Assembly (NCBI RefSeq): GCF_000179595.2
Contig: NZ_JH556657.1
Span: forward strand, 878,017-942,016
Reading direction: 5' to 3'
DNA: 64,000 nucleotides
Source: Acetivibrio cellulolyticus CD2
GTDB lineage: Bacteria > Bacillota > Clostridia > Acetivibrionales > Acetivibrionaceae
Shown one piece after another: positions 8,976 through 18,406 of the stretch; positions within the stretch are counted from its first letter, which is position 1, and every line of letters starts with the position of its first letter. The notes beneath the pieces were generated by a model. It did not search any database. It was not told the DNA's origin and saw only the letters and a list, made by a program, of their open reading frames with translations. The translations under genes and the position numbers were made by a program.

Positions 8976-11450
8976 ATGTTTAAAAAGTATTTTATTAGGA
9001 GACAAGCATTTTTATTTTCATTCGTTTTACTTATTGTTTCACTCTTCGGCAATGTCAATGTATTTGCATCCGTTGCAAAAACAGGCATGAGAGACATTAC
9101 TGCATTAGAGCTTACAAAAGATATGAGACTTGGTTGGAGTTTAGGTAACACAATGGACGCTTATTATAGTGCAGCAAGCGGATTAGCAACAGAGACCTGT
9201 TGGGGAAATCCAAAAACAACCAAGGCAATGATTGATAAGGTAAAGGAAGCTGGTTTTAATACTGTGAGAATACCTATAACTTGGGCAGGCCATTTTGGCT
9301 CAGCTCCAAACTATACAATAGATTCAGCATGGCTGAGCAGAGTAGAAGAAATAGTAAATTATGTTCTTGACAATGATATGTATGCTATTATTAACCTTCA
9401 TCATGAAGAGAATACATGGCTCGTACCTACTTATGCAAACCAAGAGGTAGCAACAGCACAGATTACAAAACTTTGGGAACAAATTGCAACTCGTTTCAAA
9501 GATTACAGTGACTATTTAATTTTTGAAGCAATGAATGAACCTAGAGTTGTTGGAGGTTCAGCTGAATGGACAGGTGGAACAGCCGAAAACCGCGCTGTAA
9601 TTAACAGCTTGAGTTTAGCTGCTGTTAACACTATTAGAGCTACTGGCGGAAATAATGAGAAGAGATTCTTAATGGTGCCTACACATGCTGCATGTTCATT
9701 AACCGATGCAGTAAACGACTTAGTTATCCCAAATAATGACAGCAAAATAATCGTGTCCTTACATATGTACTCACCATATTACTTTGCTATGGTTTCAAAT
9801 AGTACACCTACTTGGGGAACTGACTCTGATAAATCTTCCCTTTCATATGAATTAGATGCTGTTTACAATAAATTCATTAAAAATGGAAGAGCTGTAGTTA
9901 TTGGCGAGTTTGGCTCAATTGATAAAAGTAATTTATCTTCCAGAGTAACTCATGCACAATATTATGCTCAAGAAGCAACAAAAAGAGGTATCCCTGTTTG
10001 TTGGTGGGATAATGGATATTATGGTCCAGGTAAGGATAATTCATATGCTTTATTAAACAGAAGTTCCCTTACATGGTATTACCCTGAAATTGTTCAAGCA
10101 CTTGTTAAGGGATCTGGATATACAGTTTCAAATACACCTACATCTACATACACAGCAACTCCTACATCTACTCCTACAAAAGCTCCTACAGCCACTCCAA
10201 CAAAAACATCCTCATATCCTGTTACATATGGTGATGTTGATGGAAATGGAAGTGTTAATTCTCTTGACTTTGCTTATTTAAGACAATATTTATTGGGAAG
10301 TATTAAGGTATTCCCTGGTGCTAACGGATCAGCAGCTGCTGATGTTGACGGAAGCGGAAGTGTTAATTCTCTTGACTTCGCTTATATGAGACAATATTTA
10401 TTGGGAATTATCAAAGTATTCCCTGCTGAGGGAATTGTCGTTGTATCTCCAACACCTAATTCCGGTAATCCTAGCATTTTATATAACGGAAGATTCAGCA
10501 CTTCAGACCCAGCAGGACCGATTTGTGCTTGGTCCGGATCTAATGCTGAACTGAATTTTTATGGAAAAGAAGCAAGTGTTACTATAAAATCTTCTGGAGA
10601 CAACTTCTTCCAAGCTTTTGTAGATGGTGTTGCTCAAACTCCTTTTGAGGTTAACGCAACTACATCAACAGTTAAACTTGCAAGTGGTCTTACAGAAGGA
10701 CAACACAAGCTTGTTTTGTGGAAAAGAACAGAAGCTTCACAAGGTGAAGCACAGTTCCTTGGCTTCAATTTCGGTTCAGGAAAACTCCTTGCTGCGCCGG
10801 ATGCTTTGGAAAGGAAAATAGAATTTATTGGAGACTCCATCACATGTGGTTACGGAAATGAAGGAACAAGCAACGCCGAGCATTTTACCCCTAAAAACGA
10901 GAACAGTTATTTGAGCTATGCAGCCATTACAGCACGTAATTTGGATGCAAGTTCAAATATCATTTCCTGGTCAGGAATAGGAGCTTGTCAGAATTACGGC
11001 GGTCAAGCAGGACCTATTATGGGTGAACGATATCTGTATACACTTCCATATAGCAATGTTGAATGGGATTTTAAAAACTATGTACCTCAGGTAGTCGTTG
11101 TCAACCTTGGTACAAACGATTACTCAACTTCAACCCCTGATAAAACAAAATTTGTAACAGCATATCAAAACATAATTACAAAAGTCCGTTCCAACTATCC
11201 AAATGCACATATATTCTGCGCTGTTGGACCTATGCTTTGGGGAACAGGCTTGGATTCATGCCGTACTAATGTTAAAGAGGTTGTAAGTTCGTTTACTTCA
11301 AATGGAGATTCAAAAGTATATTTTATTGAATTCCCTCAACAAGATGGAGGAAGTAACGGATACGGTGAAGATTGGCATCCAAGTCTTAAAACTCACAATA
11401 TAATGGCAGACCAGCTTACAAAAGAAATACAGAGCAAGCTTGGCTGGTAA
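8976..11450 (+). CDS. celE: CelE-type GH5 endoglucanase - dockerin - CE2 acetylesterase
   Basis: 824 residues from the ATG at 8976 (RBS ggagg; a TTG six codons upstream lacks one). Signal peptide about 1-32. GH5 barrel about 38-375 with acid/base Glu188 (FEAMNEPR) and nucleophile Glu311 (VIGEFGS). Thr/Pro linker, then a dockerin (about 418-484) with two nearly identical loops ending in VNSLDFAY. CE2 esterase about 502-824 with Ser621 (IEFIGDSITCG), the NLGTND block and His802 (DWHPS). The order GH5-dockerin-CE2 is that of C. thermocellum CelE, whose CE2 removes acetyl groups and also binds cellulose. It should hydrolyse beta-glucans and deacetylate hemicellulose within the cellulosome. Confidence 0.93.
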   Translation: MFKKYFIRRQAFLFSFVLLIVSLFGNVNVFASVAKTGMRDITALELTKDMRLGWSLGNTMDAYYSAASGLATETCWGNPKTTKAMIDKVKEAGFNTVRIPITWAGHFGSAPNYTIDSAWLSRVEEIVNYVLDNDMYAIINLHHEENTWLVPTYANQEVATAQITKLWEQIATRFKDYSDYLIFEAMNEPRVVGGSAEWTGGTAENRAVINSLSLAAVNTIRATGGNNEKRFLMVPTHAACSLTDAVNDLVIPNNDSKIIVSLHMYSPYYFAMVSNSTPTWGTDSDKSSLSYELDAVYNKFIKNGRAVVIGEFGSIDKSNLSSRVTHAQYYAQEATKRGIPVCWWDNGYYGPGKDNSYALLNRSSLTWYYPEIVQALVKGSGYTVSNTPTSTYTATPTSTPTKAPTATPTKTSSYPVTYGDVDGNGSVNSLDFAYLRQYLLGSIKVFPGANGSAAADVDGSGSVNSLDFAYMRQYLLGIIKVFPAEGIVVVSPTPNSGNPSILYNGRFSTSDPAGPICAWSGSNAELNFYGKEASVTIKSSGDNFFQAFVDGVAQTPFEVNATTSTVKLASGLTEGQHKLVLWKRTEASQGEAQFLGFNFGSGKLLAAPDALERKIEFIGDSITCGYGNEGTSNAEHFTPKNENSYLSYAAITARNLDASSNIISWSGIGACQNYGGQAGPIMGERYLYTLPYSNVEWDFKNYVPQVVVVNLGTNDYSTSTPDKTKFVTAYQNIITKVRSNYPNAHIFCAVGPMLWGTGLDSCRTNVKEVVSSFTSNGDSKVYFIEFPQQDGGSNGYGEDWHPSLKTHNIMADQLTKEIQSKLGW

Positions 11451-11514
11451 AATCACTGTTAATAACATACAGTTGCCATGACATAAGCTTTCGAAAAAAT
11501 ATATTGTTCCACAT

Positions 11515-11550
11515 AAAAGCCTTCACGCAAATAAAGCATGAAGGCTTTTT
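11515..11550 (+). terminator. Terminator after celE
   Basis: The stem aaaagccttca / tgaaggctttt, followed by T residues, lies 65 bp after the celE stop. Confidence 0.8.
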
Positions 11551-11613
11551 AAGTCCTATTAATTAAAGCTAGAACAGCAGTCGAACTTAGAGTTATACTT
11601 AAACTTCACCAAG

Positions 11614-12261
11614 TCAAATCAGCTTATTTTTGAAAGCAAAGCTTGCCAATTGATTTCTATCACTCAAATCCAATTTTGCTAAAATTTCAGATATAATATT
11701 CTTTGTCCTTCCAAAACTGAGACAAAGTTTCGATGCAATTTCCTTATTACTCATTCCCTCAGCAATCATTCGTATTATCTCTACCTCACGCTCTTTAAGG
11801 TCAATACTTATGGGATTATCGTTCTTTTCAGCGGATTCATCAGCATCGTTTATCTTCTTGACAACAGAGCCAAAAGGCGACCTGCTGAAGATACTGAAAC
11901 CTCTGGATGCATTTTTTACAGCCTGAATCAACTCCTCAGGAGTTATGTCTTTTAATATGTATCCATCGGCACCATTCTTTAGAGCCTCATACACATTCTG
12001 ATCATCCTCAAATGTAGTCAGAATAAGTACTTTTATTTCAGGGTATTTCTCCTTTATCATTCTGGTTCCTTCAATACCATCGCAAACAGGCATTTTGATA
12101 TCCATTAAAACAATATCCGGTTTGCTGCTTGAGCATATCTCAAGCGCCTCTCTGCCATTAGAAGCACACCCGATAACCTTCAAATCATGGTCATTTTCAA
12201 TTATGCTTTTTAGGCTCTCGCTCAAAAGCTTTTGGTCATCAACGATTGCTACCCTTATCAT
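11614..12261 (-). CDS. NarL/LuxR-family response regulator
   Basis: 215 residues. Receiver domain about 1-120 with the acidic pocket (VDDQ), the phospho-acceptor Asp in DIVLMDIKMP and the conserved Lys in YILKDI. C-terminal LuxR-type helix-turn-helix about 148-210 (REVEIIRMIAEGMSNKEIASK). RBS gggg lies before the ATG. The partner is most likely the HisKA_3-type kinase at the end of the large fusion protein two genes upstream on the same strand, since that kinase type pairs with NarL-type regulators. Confidence 0.9.
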   Translation of the reverse strand: MIRVAIVDDQKLLSESLKSIIENDHDLKVIGCASNGREALEICSSSKPDIVLMDIKMPVCDGIEGTRMIKEKYPEIKVLILTTFEDDQNVYEALKNGADGYILKDITPEELIQAVKNASRGFSIFSRSPFGSVVKKINDADESAEKNDNPISIDLKEREVEIIRMIAEGMSNKEIASKLCLSFGRTKNIISEILAKLDLSDRNQLASFAFKNKLI

Positions 12262-12283
12262 AAAAATCCCCCAAATTTAATTA

Positions 12284-13150
12284 CTATTTTCTCTTTATAT
12301 CTTTTATATCTTTTATATCTTTTATATGTTTTATATGTTTTAGGTCTCCTATATCCTGTATTCCTTGTATCCCCTCTATTTCCTCTATTTTATTTTTTAT
12401 TAATCCCTTTTTATTTAGCTGCTTTTTAACCAGTTCTGTCATTTTTACCTCATTTATTTTTTGCTCTTCAACAATTGACTGTTTAATATTTTTTAAATCT
12501 TTTATATCCAGGTTTTTAATATTTAAATCCTTTTCTAGTGACTTCTTCATTGCAACCATTTCTGCAATTTCCTCAGCATTTTTTCTCAAGCTGCTTTCCA
12601 TTAATTCAATGTAAACAAACTCTACAAACATACCTGTTACAAACCATGTGGCAAACAAAAACAATGACGTCATACTTAAAATATTTGCAGCGTCAGAATA
12701 ATACCATATCTTATACCCTGTTATCCATAGTAGTATAAACCCTGAAACAAATTCAAAAATTGTTATAGCTGAAGCATATAGTATTCCCCGCACCACCCAA
12801 GAGATATTGTGTTTCTTTGAGAAGTTATAGATTTGCTCAAGAAGTAAAACAGAGCACAAGGCATAAACCGGAAACATCCAGAGAGAGCACTGCCCATAAA
12901 AAGTATACCATGGAATGTCCCATATTCCATTTAAGTTCAGCTTGTCGTCAACCTTCCATTCTGCTTGAAATACGAGCTTAACTATCGGTATCATTCTTCC
13001 GACTTTTACGATAGTATACTGGCTTACTTCTGCAAAAACACCTATCATTCCATATATAATAAATCTTAGAAATGTAAAAGCAGCATTTTTGATAAGCATG
13101 TCCAATTTACCGCCCGGTTCGACTTCATACCCAAAGATTCTTTTTAACAT
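12284..13150 (-). CDS. Polytopic membrane protein (CmpB-like) with lysine-rich helical tail
   Basis: 288 residues. Four or five hydrophobic segments lie within about 25-185 (FLRFIIYGMIGVF, SLWMFPVYALCSVLLLEQI, ASAITIFEFVSGFILLWITG, LFLFATWFVTGMFVEFVY). The pattern resembles the 'putative ABC transporter permease' CmpB family. The last 100 residues are highly charged and probably coiled-coil, ending in IKDIKDIKDIKRK, encoded by a 9-bp tandem repeat. It lies between a response regulator and a sensor kinase on the same strand, so it may be part of that signalling operon; its role is unknown. Confidence 0.7.
   Translation of the reverse strand: MLKRIFGYEVEPGGKLDMLIKNAAFTFLRFIIYGMIGVFAEVSQYTIVKVGRMIPIVKLVFQAEWKVDDKLNLNGIWDIPWYTFYGQCSLWMFPVYALCSVLLLEQIYNFSKKHNISWVVRGILYASAITIFEFVSGFILLWITGYKIWYYSDAANILSMTSLFLFATWFVTGMFVEFVYIELMESSLRKNAEEIAEMVAMKKSLEKDLNIKNLDIKDLKNIKQSIVEEQKINEVKMTELVKKQLNKKGLIKNKIEEIEGIQGIQDIGDLKHIKHIKDIKDIKDIKRK
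12293..12341. repeat. 9-bp tandem repeat in the 3' end of the membrane-protein gene
   Basis: Five to six copies of ttttatatc/ttttatatg, coding Ile-Lys-Asp/His on the minus strand. The unit keeps the frame, so copy number could vary. Confidence 0.85.
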
Positions 13151-13203
13151 AACCTCACCTCAAGCCTAATAGTATTAACCCACATCTTACCAATTAAATA
13201 ATA

Positions 13204-16200
13204 TTATACTTCTAGAGGAAGTTCAATATCTAATTTGAACCCTTTATCCTTTTCTGAAAAATACTTCACACTACCTTTTAGTTCATTTATTCTTTCCTCA
13301 ATTCCCATCATACCAAAACCTTTCTTAACAGTAGAGCATCCAGCACCATCATCACAAATTGTAAGCTTAATTGCATTATTGATAAACCTCATATCAACAG
13401 ATATATTCTTAGCCTTTCCATGCCTTACAGAGTTTGTCAACGCCTCCTGGCAGGCTTTAAACAATGTGTAGGAATAAGCAGGATTTCTATAATCGTATAT
13501 TTTATCTACTGACAGTTCAATATTTACTCCAGATACGCTGAAATCTTCAATCAGCTTTTTTAAAGCTGTAATAAACTTGTTTACTTCCAGCTTCTCAGGT
13601 ACAAGCCCATAAATTGAACGTTTCAGTTCCTTCATTCCTTCCCTTGCAGTACTTATCGCATCCACCAGTCTTTCCTCCGCTTTTTGAGGATTGTCCTTCA
13701 TTTCCATTTTGGTCACCTCAAGAAGCTTTATCAAAAGCACCATGCTATGACCTAAAGTATCATGTACGTCCATAGCGAAGCGGTTTCTCTCCTTGGTAAC
13801 TGCAAGTTCTTCAACTGTCTCTGCATGTTCTTCAAGTCTCTCAATCATTTTTTTAAGTTCAATATTCTTTTCATTTAATTCATTGGCAAGACTTTTATAC
13901 TCACTATAAAGTTTCTCAAGTTCTTCAGTCCTCTGTGCCACCCTATCTTCCAGCGTCCTGTTCCACATTTTTATTTCATCACTGGATCTTTCAATTTCCT
14001 CAGAATACAGTTTGAGCCTGTGATAAAGCCTTGCATTTTCAACAGATACTCCTGCCTGGCCCGCAATCAGATTCAAAATACTTAAGTTATCATCGGAAAA
14101 CAGTCCGCTTACCAGGCTGTTATCCAGATAAATAACTCCTATCATACTTCCCTTTGACATTATTGGCGCACACATAACCGATCGTATCTTATTTACAACT
14201 ACACTAGACTCTATTTTAAAACTTTCATCCACCATTGCATCGGCAACAATCAAAGGTATTTTCTCATTTTCTACCTTTCGAATTATGCTTCTGCTTCCTT
14301 TAAATCCTTCGCTGTGAATTTCAGCTTTTGAAACATTTCTTAAAACAAAAACCTCCAGCTTGCGTTCCTGTTCTTCAGGGTATAAAAATAAAGCCCCTCT
14401 TTCCGCACCTACATGTTCAAGTACACTGTCCATTATCTTTTCCAAGAGCTCATCGAGATCAAGTATAGAGCTTAGATACCTACTGGTATTTAGTATGGTA
14501 GACAGCTTTCTTTCTGCATTAAACCTTGATATCGTATTAGTGGGAGTTGAAAATTCTTCATTTTTAGAATCAAGCATGAGTACACACTTTTTAATATATT
14601 CTTTTGAGTCTATTTCTTCAAAAATGGTCAACGCATTTCTAAAACTACGCTTAGCTTCCTCAGTAGATTTACATGTTGTAAGCAGTTTACCCAATTCATA
14701 ATGGGCTTTTGCAGATTCATACTTTCTATCCAACCTGTTAGAATGCCAAATACTTTTTAGAAGCAGTTTTCTCGCTTTTTCTATCTGCCCTGCAATTGTA
14801 AAATACTTAGCCATATTTTTTAAAGCGGGTCCATAGTGATTTGGCCATGATTTTGTCTTTTTCAATGCTATTTTGCATAGAATATAAAGCTTTTTTCTAT
14901 CTGGCAAAGTTAATGTATGCGCCTTATTGTGCTGCTCCATTTTCTTTAAGTAAGCTTCTGTCAAATATGTATATATGTTTACTGTATAATCTTTCAAAAA
15001 CGAATTCTCTTCATTTATTTTTTTTGCCTTCTCAAGAAAGTTGATAGCACTCTCTGCATTGCCTGCTTCGAGTTCCAAATAACCTTTGCATATCAAAATG
15101 CAACAGTGTAAATATTTGTTTTTATATTCATCACATAGCCCCAATGCTTCATTTATATATGAGTTTGCTTTACCAAAGTTTCCATTTTCAATATAGCAAA
15201 ATGACAGTTCTATATATCCTGATATCATTCCATATGTATTTTTTATCTTCGTGCTTAATTCAAGATATTCCTCATTATAATGAATACTTTTCTTATAATC
15301 GGAAGTATACCTGTAACCATAACCAAGTCCGCTTAAAACCATTCCAAGCTCCCACATATCCCCAATCTTTACAAACCCATCTTTGGCAGCTTCAAATTTC
15401 TTAATACTTTCACTGTGCATTCCCATCCATGAATAGCTAAAACCCAAGTATTGAAGACTCTGCGCAACGCCCCATTCATCTTTAATATCCTCCCTTAATG
15501 TAAGAGCTCTTCTTTGATATTTTTGAGCTCTCATAAAAAACGGAATAGTCATAAGGGCTGATGCATATGCGCTTGCACTTAATCCAAGTTCCTCAGTTCC
15601 CTTAAGTTTAGTTTCGGATAGGTTGAGCATTCTCAATATATTACACACAAGTTTGTTTGTATCACTCAAAATGTACATCCAGTTTAGTGTAAGATATGAT
15701 CTGATAATCTCCCTATCTTCCTGTTTATATGTATATTGTTCCCCTCCTAAATAATTGCTTACTGTTAAGCTATGAAAAAGGTGTATAAGCAGCTCACCTG
15801 CCAGTCTGAATCCCCATTCAGCCTTTTTTCGAGGTACCCTCTCTCCTAAAAGGTTCAAGCCTATCGAAAGATTTTTTTCACATCCATCCCAATCTCCCCT
15901 CTTAAAACATGCAATTCCGATTTTCCTATAAACTCTTGCCTTGTTAATAGGCTCCGGTATAAAGGAGAGCTCATTTTTGAGCATTTCAATGGCTTCATCA
16001 TTCTTCCCCATAGTAAGGTAAACATCTACAAGGCTTGAGCAGCATCCAAGCCATTGGGATGTACTTTGCCCATATCTTTTCTCGATCAAGTTTAAGGCAA
16101 TATTATAATACTTGGCAGCCACCTCGTTTGCATATGAAAGCTTTGCCTTATCCGCTGCAGGAATTATATAATACAACAATTTTTCCTCATCGCCTGCTTC

Positions 16201-18348
16201 TGCATAATGGTGCACCAATTCAAACAGTACTTTTTCCATATCATCTATGCTTTCTTGCTCAATGACTTTAGCTACCTTAAGGTGAGTAGCATTTTTTTCA
16301 CTTGGGTCAAGCTTTTGATAAAACACTTCCCTAATACGATCGTGCAAAAACAATACAGTTCCTTTCTCCTTGCCGTTTTCAAGGAACTGCATCGAGATCA
16401 ATGCATCTATCATGTCGATATACTTATCCATATTTATATTTACCAACTTAAAAAGAAATGAAATATCAAATTCCTGTCCTATTACAGCCGCCTTACATAA
16501 CAAATCAACCTGCTCATCCGAAAGATTATCTATTCTTTTTAAAATAACCTCTATCAAATTGTTTGATATTAATATGCTTTGAATCCTTTCCCTATCTATC
16601 TCCCAATAGCCGTTAGTGTTCAAAACGGCCTCATTTTCTACAAGTTCTCTAAGCAGATTAACAGTAAAAAAAGGATTGCCCTTTGTCCTATTGTAAATAT
16701 ACTGTGACAGTTCAACTTCGTTTTCTTCCTCTTCTCCAAGAATTCGTGATATAAGTCTATTCAATGCCTTCTCATTCAACGGTTTCAATTGTATATCAGT
16801 TAATGGATAGTTTTTAGCCTTTGCTTGAGATTTTATAACTTCCAAACCATGTTCAGGGTGTATTTCGTTGTCTCTGTAAGTCCCCAGTATAATTAAACGT
16901 TGTTTATACATACTGCTTATTATCTCATGTAATAGATTAAGACTGCTTTCATCTGCCCAATGAAGATCATCAAGAAAAAATACCATTACACTGTCATCTC
17001 CTGGAAGATTTAAAAAAAACCTCGTCAAAACCATTAAAAGCCTCTGACTTTCCCTCTCCGGTTCGAGCGAAAAAAACTTGCCTGATTCCCCAAGATATTT
17101 TTCTATATGCGGATTTAGTCCAACAAGGATTTCATTAAATCCTTCCGGCATTTCCAGCAGTTTTTCCATCTCAGCCTTCTGCCTTGCCGGTTCAGATTTT
17201 TCTACATATCTTATATACTCTTCAATTAAATCTTTGAAAAGCTGGTAAGGGGCTTTATTATTATGGTTAATGCACCTAACCTTGAAAAATACACCTTTTT
17301 GTTCAAATACAAATCTTGATATTTCTTCAACTATACTGCTCTTTCCAATACCAGCTTCCCCGCCAAGTAATATGACGCTGCCACTGCCATCCGTAGCTGC
17401 CTGAAAATTTTCTTTTATTATCTTCAGCTCGTTATCTCTTCCTACAACCCCTGCATTATACGTCAACTTTACCTTTATATCGCTCTTTCCCGGTATAAAT
17501 TCATAATTTCCTTCCAGATACTTGTCAATATCATTTAACAGACCCGCTGCACTCTGATATCTCTGGTCAGGATCCTTAAACATAAGCTTTTTAATTATTT
17601 CACTAATAATTATAGGTATGCCTTTATCAAGCTTGTGCAGCTCAGTAGGTTCGAAAGCTACCTGCTGATGCAAAATTTTATTGATATCCTTACCCTTAAA
17701 GGGTGTTTCCCCCGAAATAAGGGTATAAAACACCACACCCAGGGAGTACAGATCACTTCTCTCATCAACCCGCCTGTTTAATATTCCGGTTGCCTCCGGT
17801 GACATATATCCAAAAGTACCAGCCACTTCATCATTTACGTTTAACTCACCGAATTCAAGAACATATGAAACGCCAAAATCTATTATCTTCACATTAGTTT
17901 TGCCATTTCTGTTTTCCAGGAATATATTACCTGGCTTTATATCTCTATGGATTATAGACTTTCTATGAACGTAGCATAAAGCATCTGCAAGCTGCCTCAT
18001 TATATTAAGTGTCTCATTCAAACTTATCCCTTTTGCTCTTCGTAATCTTTCTTGAAGGCTCTCTCCTTCCAAAATCTCCGTAACCAGAAATGGTCTACTT
18101 TCATACTCCCCCATGTCAATTACTTTGATAATATTAGGATGATTGAATTTACTTACTATATCAACCTCTCTTTTAAACCTTATGATGTCATCTATATATT
18201 TTGTAGTTACATTACCCTTCATCATCTTTACAGCAACAAAGGCATCATTTTTGATATCTTTTGCCTTGAAAACACTGCTGGAAGTCCCCTCTCCCAATAT
18301 GCCCAACAGTTTGTATCTGTTATTAACCATTTTACCTTCCAGCCTCAT
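13204..18348 (-). CDS. Ser/Thr kinase - AAA ATPase - TPR - GAF - histidine kinase fusion
   Basis: 1714 residues from the ATG at 18348 (RBS ggggga; a TTG seven codons upstream is less likely). In order: protein kinase domain (about 10-280; VAVKMM, HRDIKPGNIFLENR, DFGVSYV), AAA/NTPase domain with Walker A GGEAGIGKSS and Walker B VMVFFLDDLHWAD, a long helical TPR-like region (about 750-1280), a GAF domain (about 1310-1460), a coiled coil, then HisKA_3 with phospho-acceptor His in DVHDTLGH and HATPase_c (DDGAGC, GFGMMGIEERI). No membrane segment is seen, so it is a cytosolic sensor. The architecture is known from cyanobacteria and some clostridia. The probable output is the NarL-type regulator in the same gene cluster. 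Confidence 0.9.
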   Translation of the reverse strand: MRLEGKMVNNRYKLLGILGEGTSSSVFKAKDIKNDAFVAVKMMKGNVTTKYIDDIIRFKREVDIVSKFNHPNIIKVIDMGEYESRPFLVTEILEGESLQERLRRAKGISLNETLNIMRQLADALCYVHRKSIIHRDIKPGNIFLENRNGKTNVKIIDFGVSYVLEFGELNVNDEVAGTFGYMSPEATGILNRRVDERSDLYSLGVVFYTLISGETPFKGKDINKILHQQVAFEPTELHKLDKGIPIIISEIIKKLMFKDPDQRYQSAAGLLNDIDKYLEGNYEFIPGKSDIKVKLTYNAGVVGRDNELKIIKENFQAATDGSGSVILLGGEAGIGKSSIVEEISRFVFEQKGVFFKVRCINHNNKAPYQLFKDLIEEYIRYVEKSEPARQKAEMEKLLEMPEGFNEILVGLNPHIEKYLGESGKFFSLEPERESQRLLMVLTRFFLNLPGDDSVMVFFLDDLHWADESSLNLLHEIISSMYKQRLIILGTYRDNEIHPEHGLEVIKSQAKAKNYPLTDIQLKPLNEKALNRLISRILGEEEENEVELSQYIYNRTKGNPFFTVNLLRELVENEAVLNTNGYWEIDRERIQSILISNNLIEVILKRIDNLSDEQVDLLCKAAVIGQEFDISFLFKLVNINMDKYIDMIDALISMQFLENGKEKGTVLFLHDRIREVFYQKLDPSEKNATHLKVAKVIEQESIDDMEKVLFELVHHYAEAGDEEKLLYYIIPAADKAKLSYANEVAAKYYNIALNLIEKRYGQSTSQWLGCCSSLVDVYLTMGKNDEAIEMLKNELSFIPEPINKARVYRKIGIACFKRGDWDGCEKNLSIGLNLLGERVPRKKAEWGFRLAGELLIHLFHSLTVSNYLGGEQYTYKQEDREIIRSYLTLNWMYILSDTNKLVCNILRMLNLSETKLKGTEELGLSASAYASALMTIPFFMRAQKYQRRALTLREDIKDEWGVAQSLQYLGFSYSWMGMHSESIKKFEAAKDGFVKIGDMWELGMVLSGLGYGYRYTSDYKKSIHYNEEYLELSTKIKNTYGMISGYIELSFCYIENGNFGKANSYINEALGLCDEYKNKYLHCCILICKGYLELEAGNAESAINFLEKAKKINEENSFLKDYTVNIYTYLTEAYLKKMEQHNKAHTLTLPDRKKLYILCKIALKKTKSWPNHYGPALKNMAKYFTIAGQIEKARKLLLKSIWHSNRLDRKYESAKAHYELGKLLTTCKSTEEAKRSFRNALTIFEEIDSKEYIKKCVLMLDSKNEEFSTPTNTISRFNAERKLSTILNTSRYLSSILDLDELLEKIMDSVLEHVGAERGALFLYPEEQERKLEVFVLRNVSKAEIHSEGFKGSRSIIRKVENEKIPLIVADAMVDESFKIESSVVVNKIRSVMCAPIMSKGSMIGVIYLDNSLVSGLFSDDNLSILNLIAGQAGVSVENARLYHRLKLYSEEIERSSDEIKMWNRTLEDRVAQRTEELEKLYSEYKSLANELNEKNIELKKMIERLEEHAETVEELAVTKERNRFAMDVHDTLGHSMVLLIKLLEVTKMEMKDNPQKAEERLVDAISTAREGMKELKRSIYGLVPEKLEVNKFITALKKLIEDFSVSGVNIELSVDKIYDYRNPAYSYTLFKACQEALTNSVRHGKAKNISVDMRFINNAIKLTICDDGAGCSTVKKGFGMMGIEERINELKGSVKYFSEKDKGFKLDIELPLEV

Positions 18349-18406
18349 AATATCTCCCCCAGTAAACAAAATTTATCTTATTGAACTGTGCATCTTATTT
18401 GTTCCA

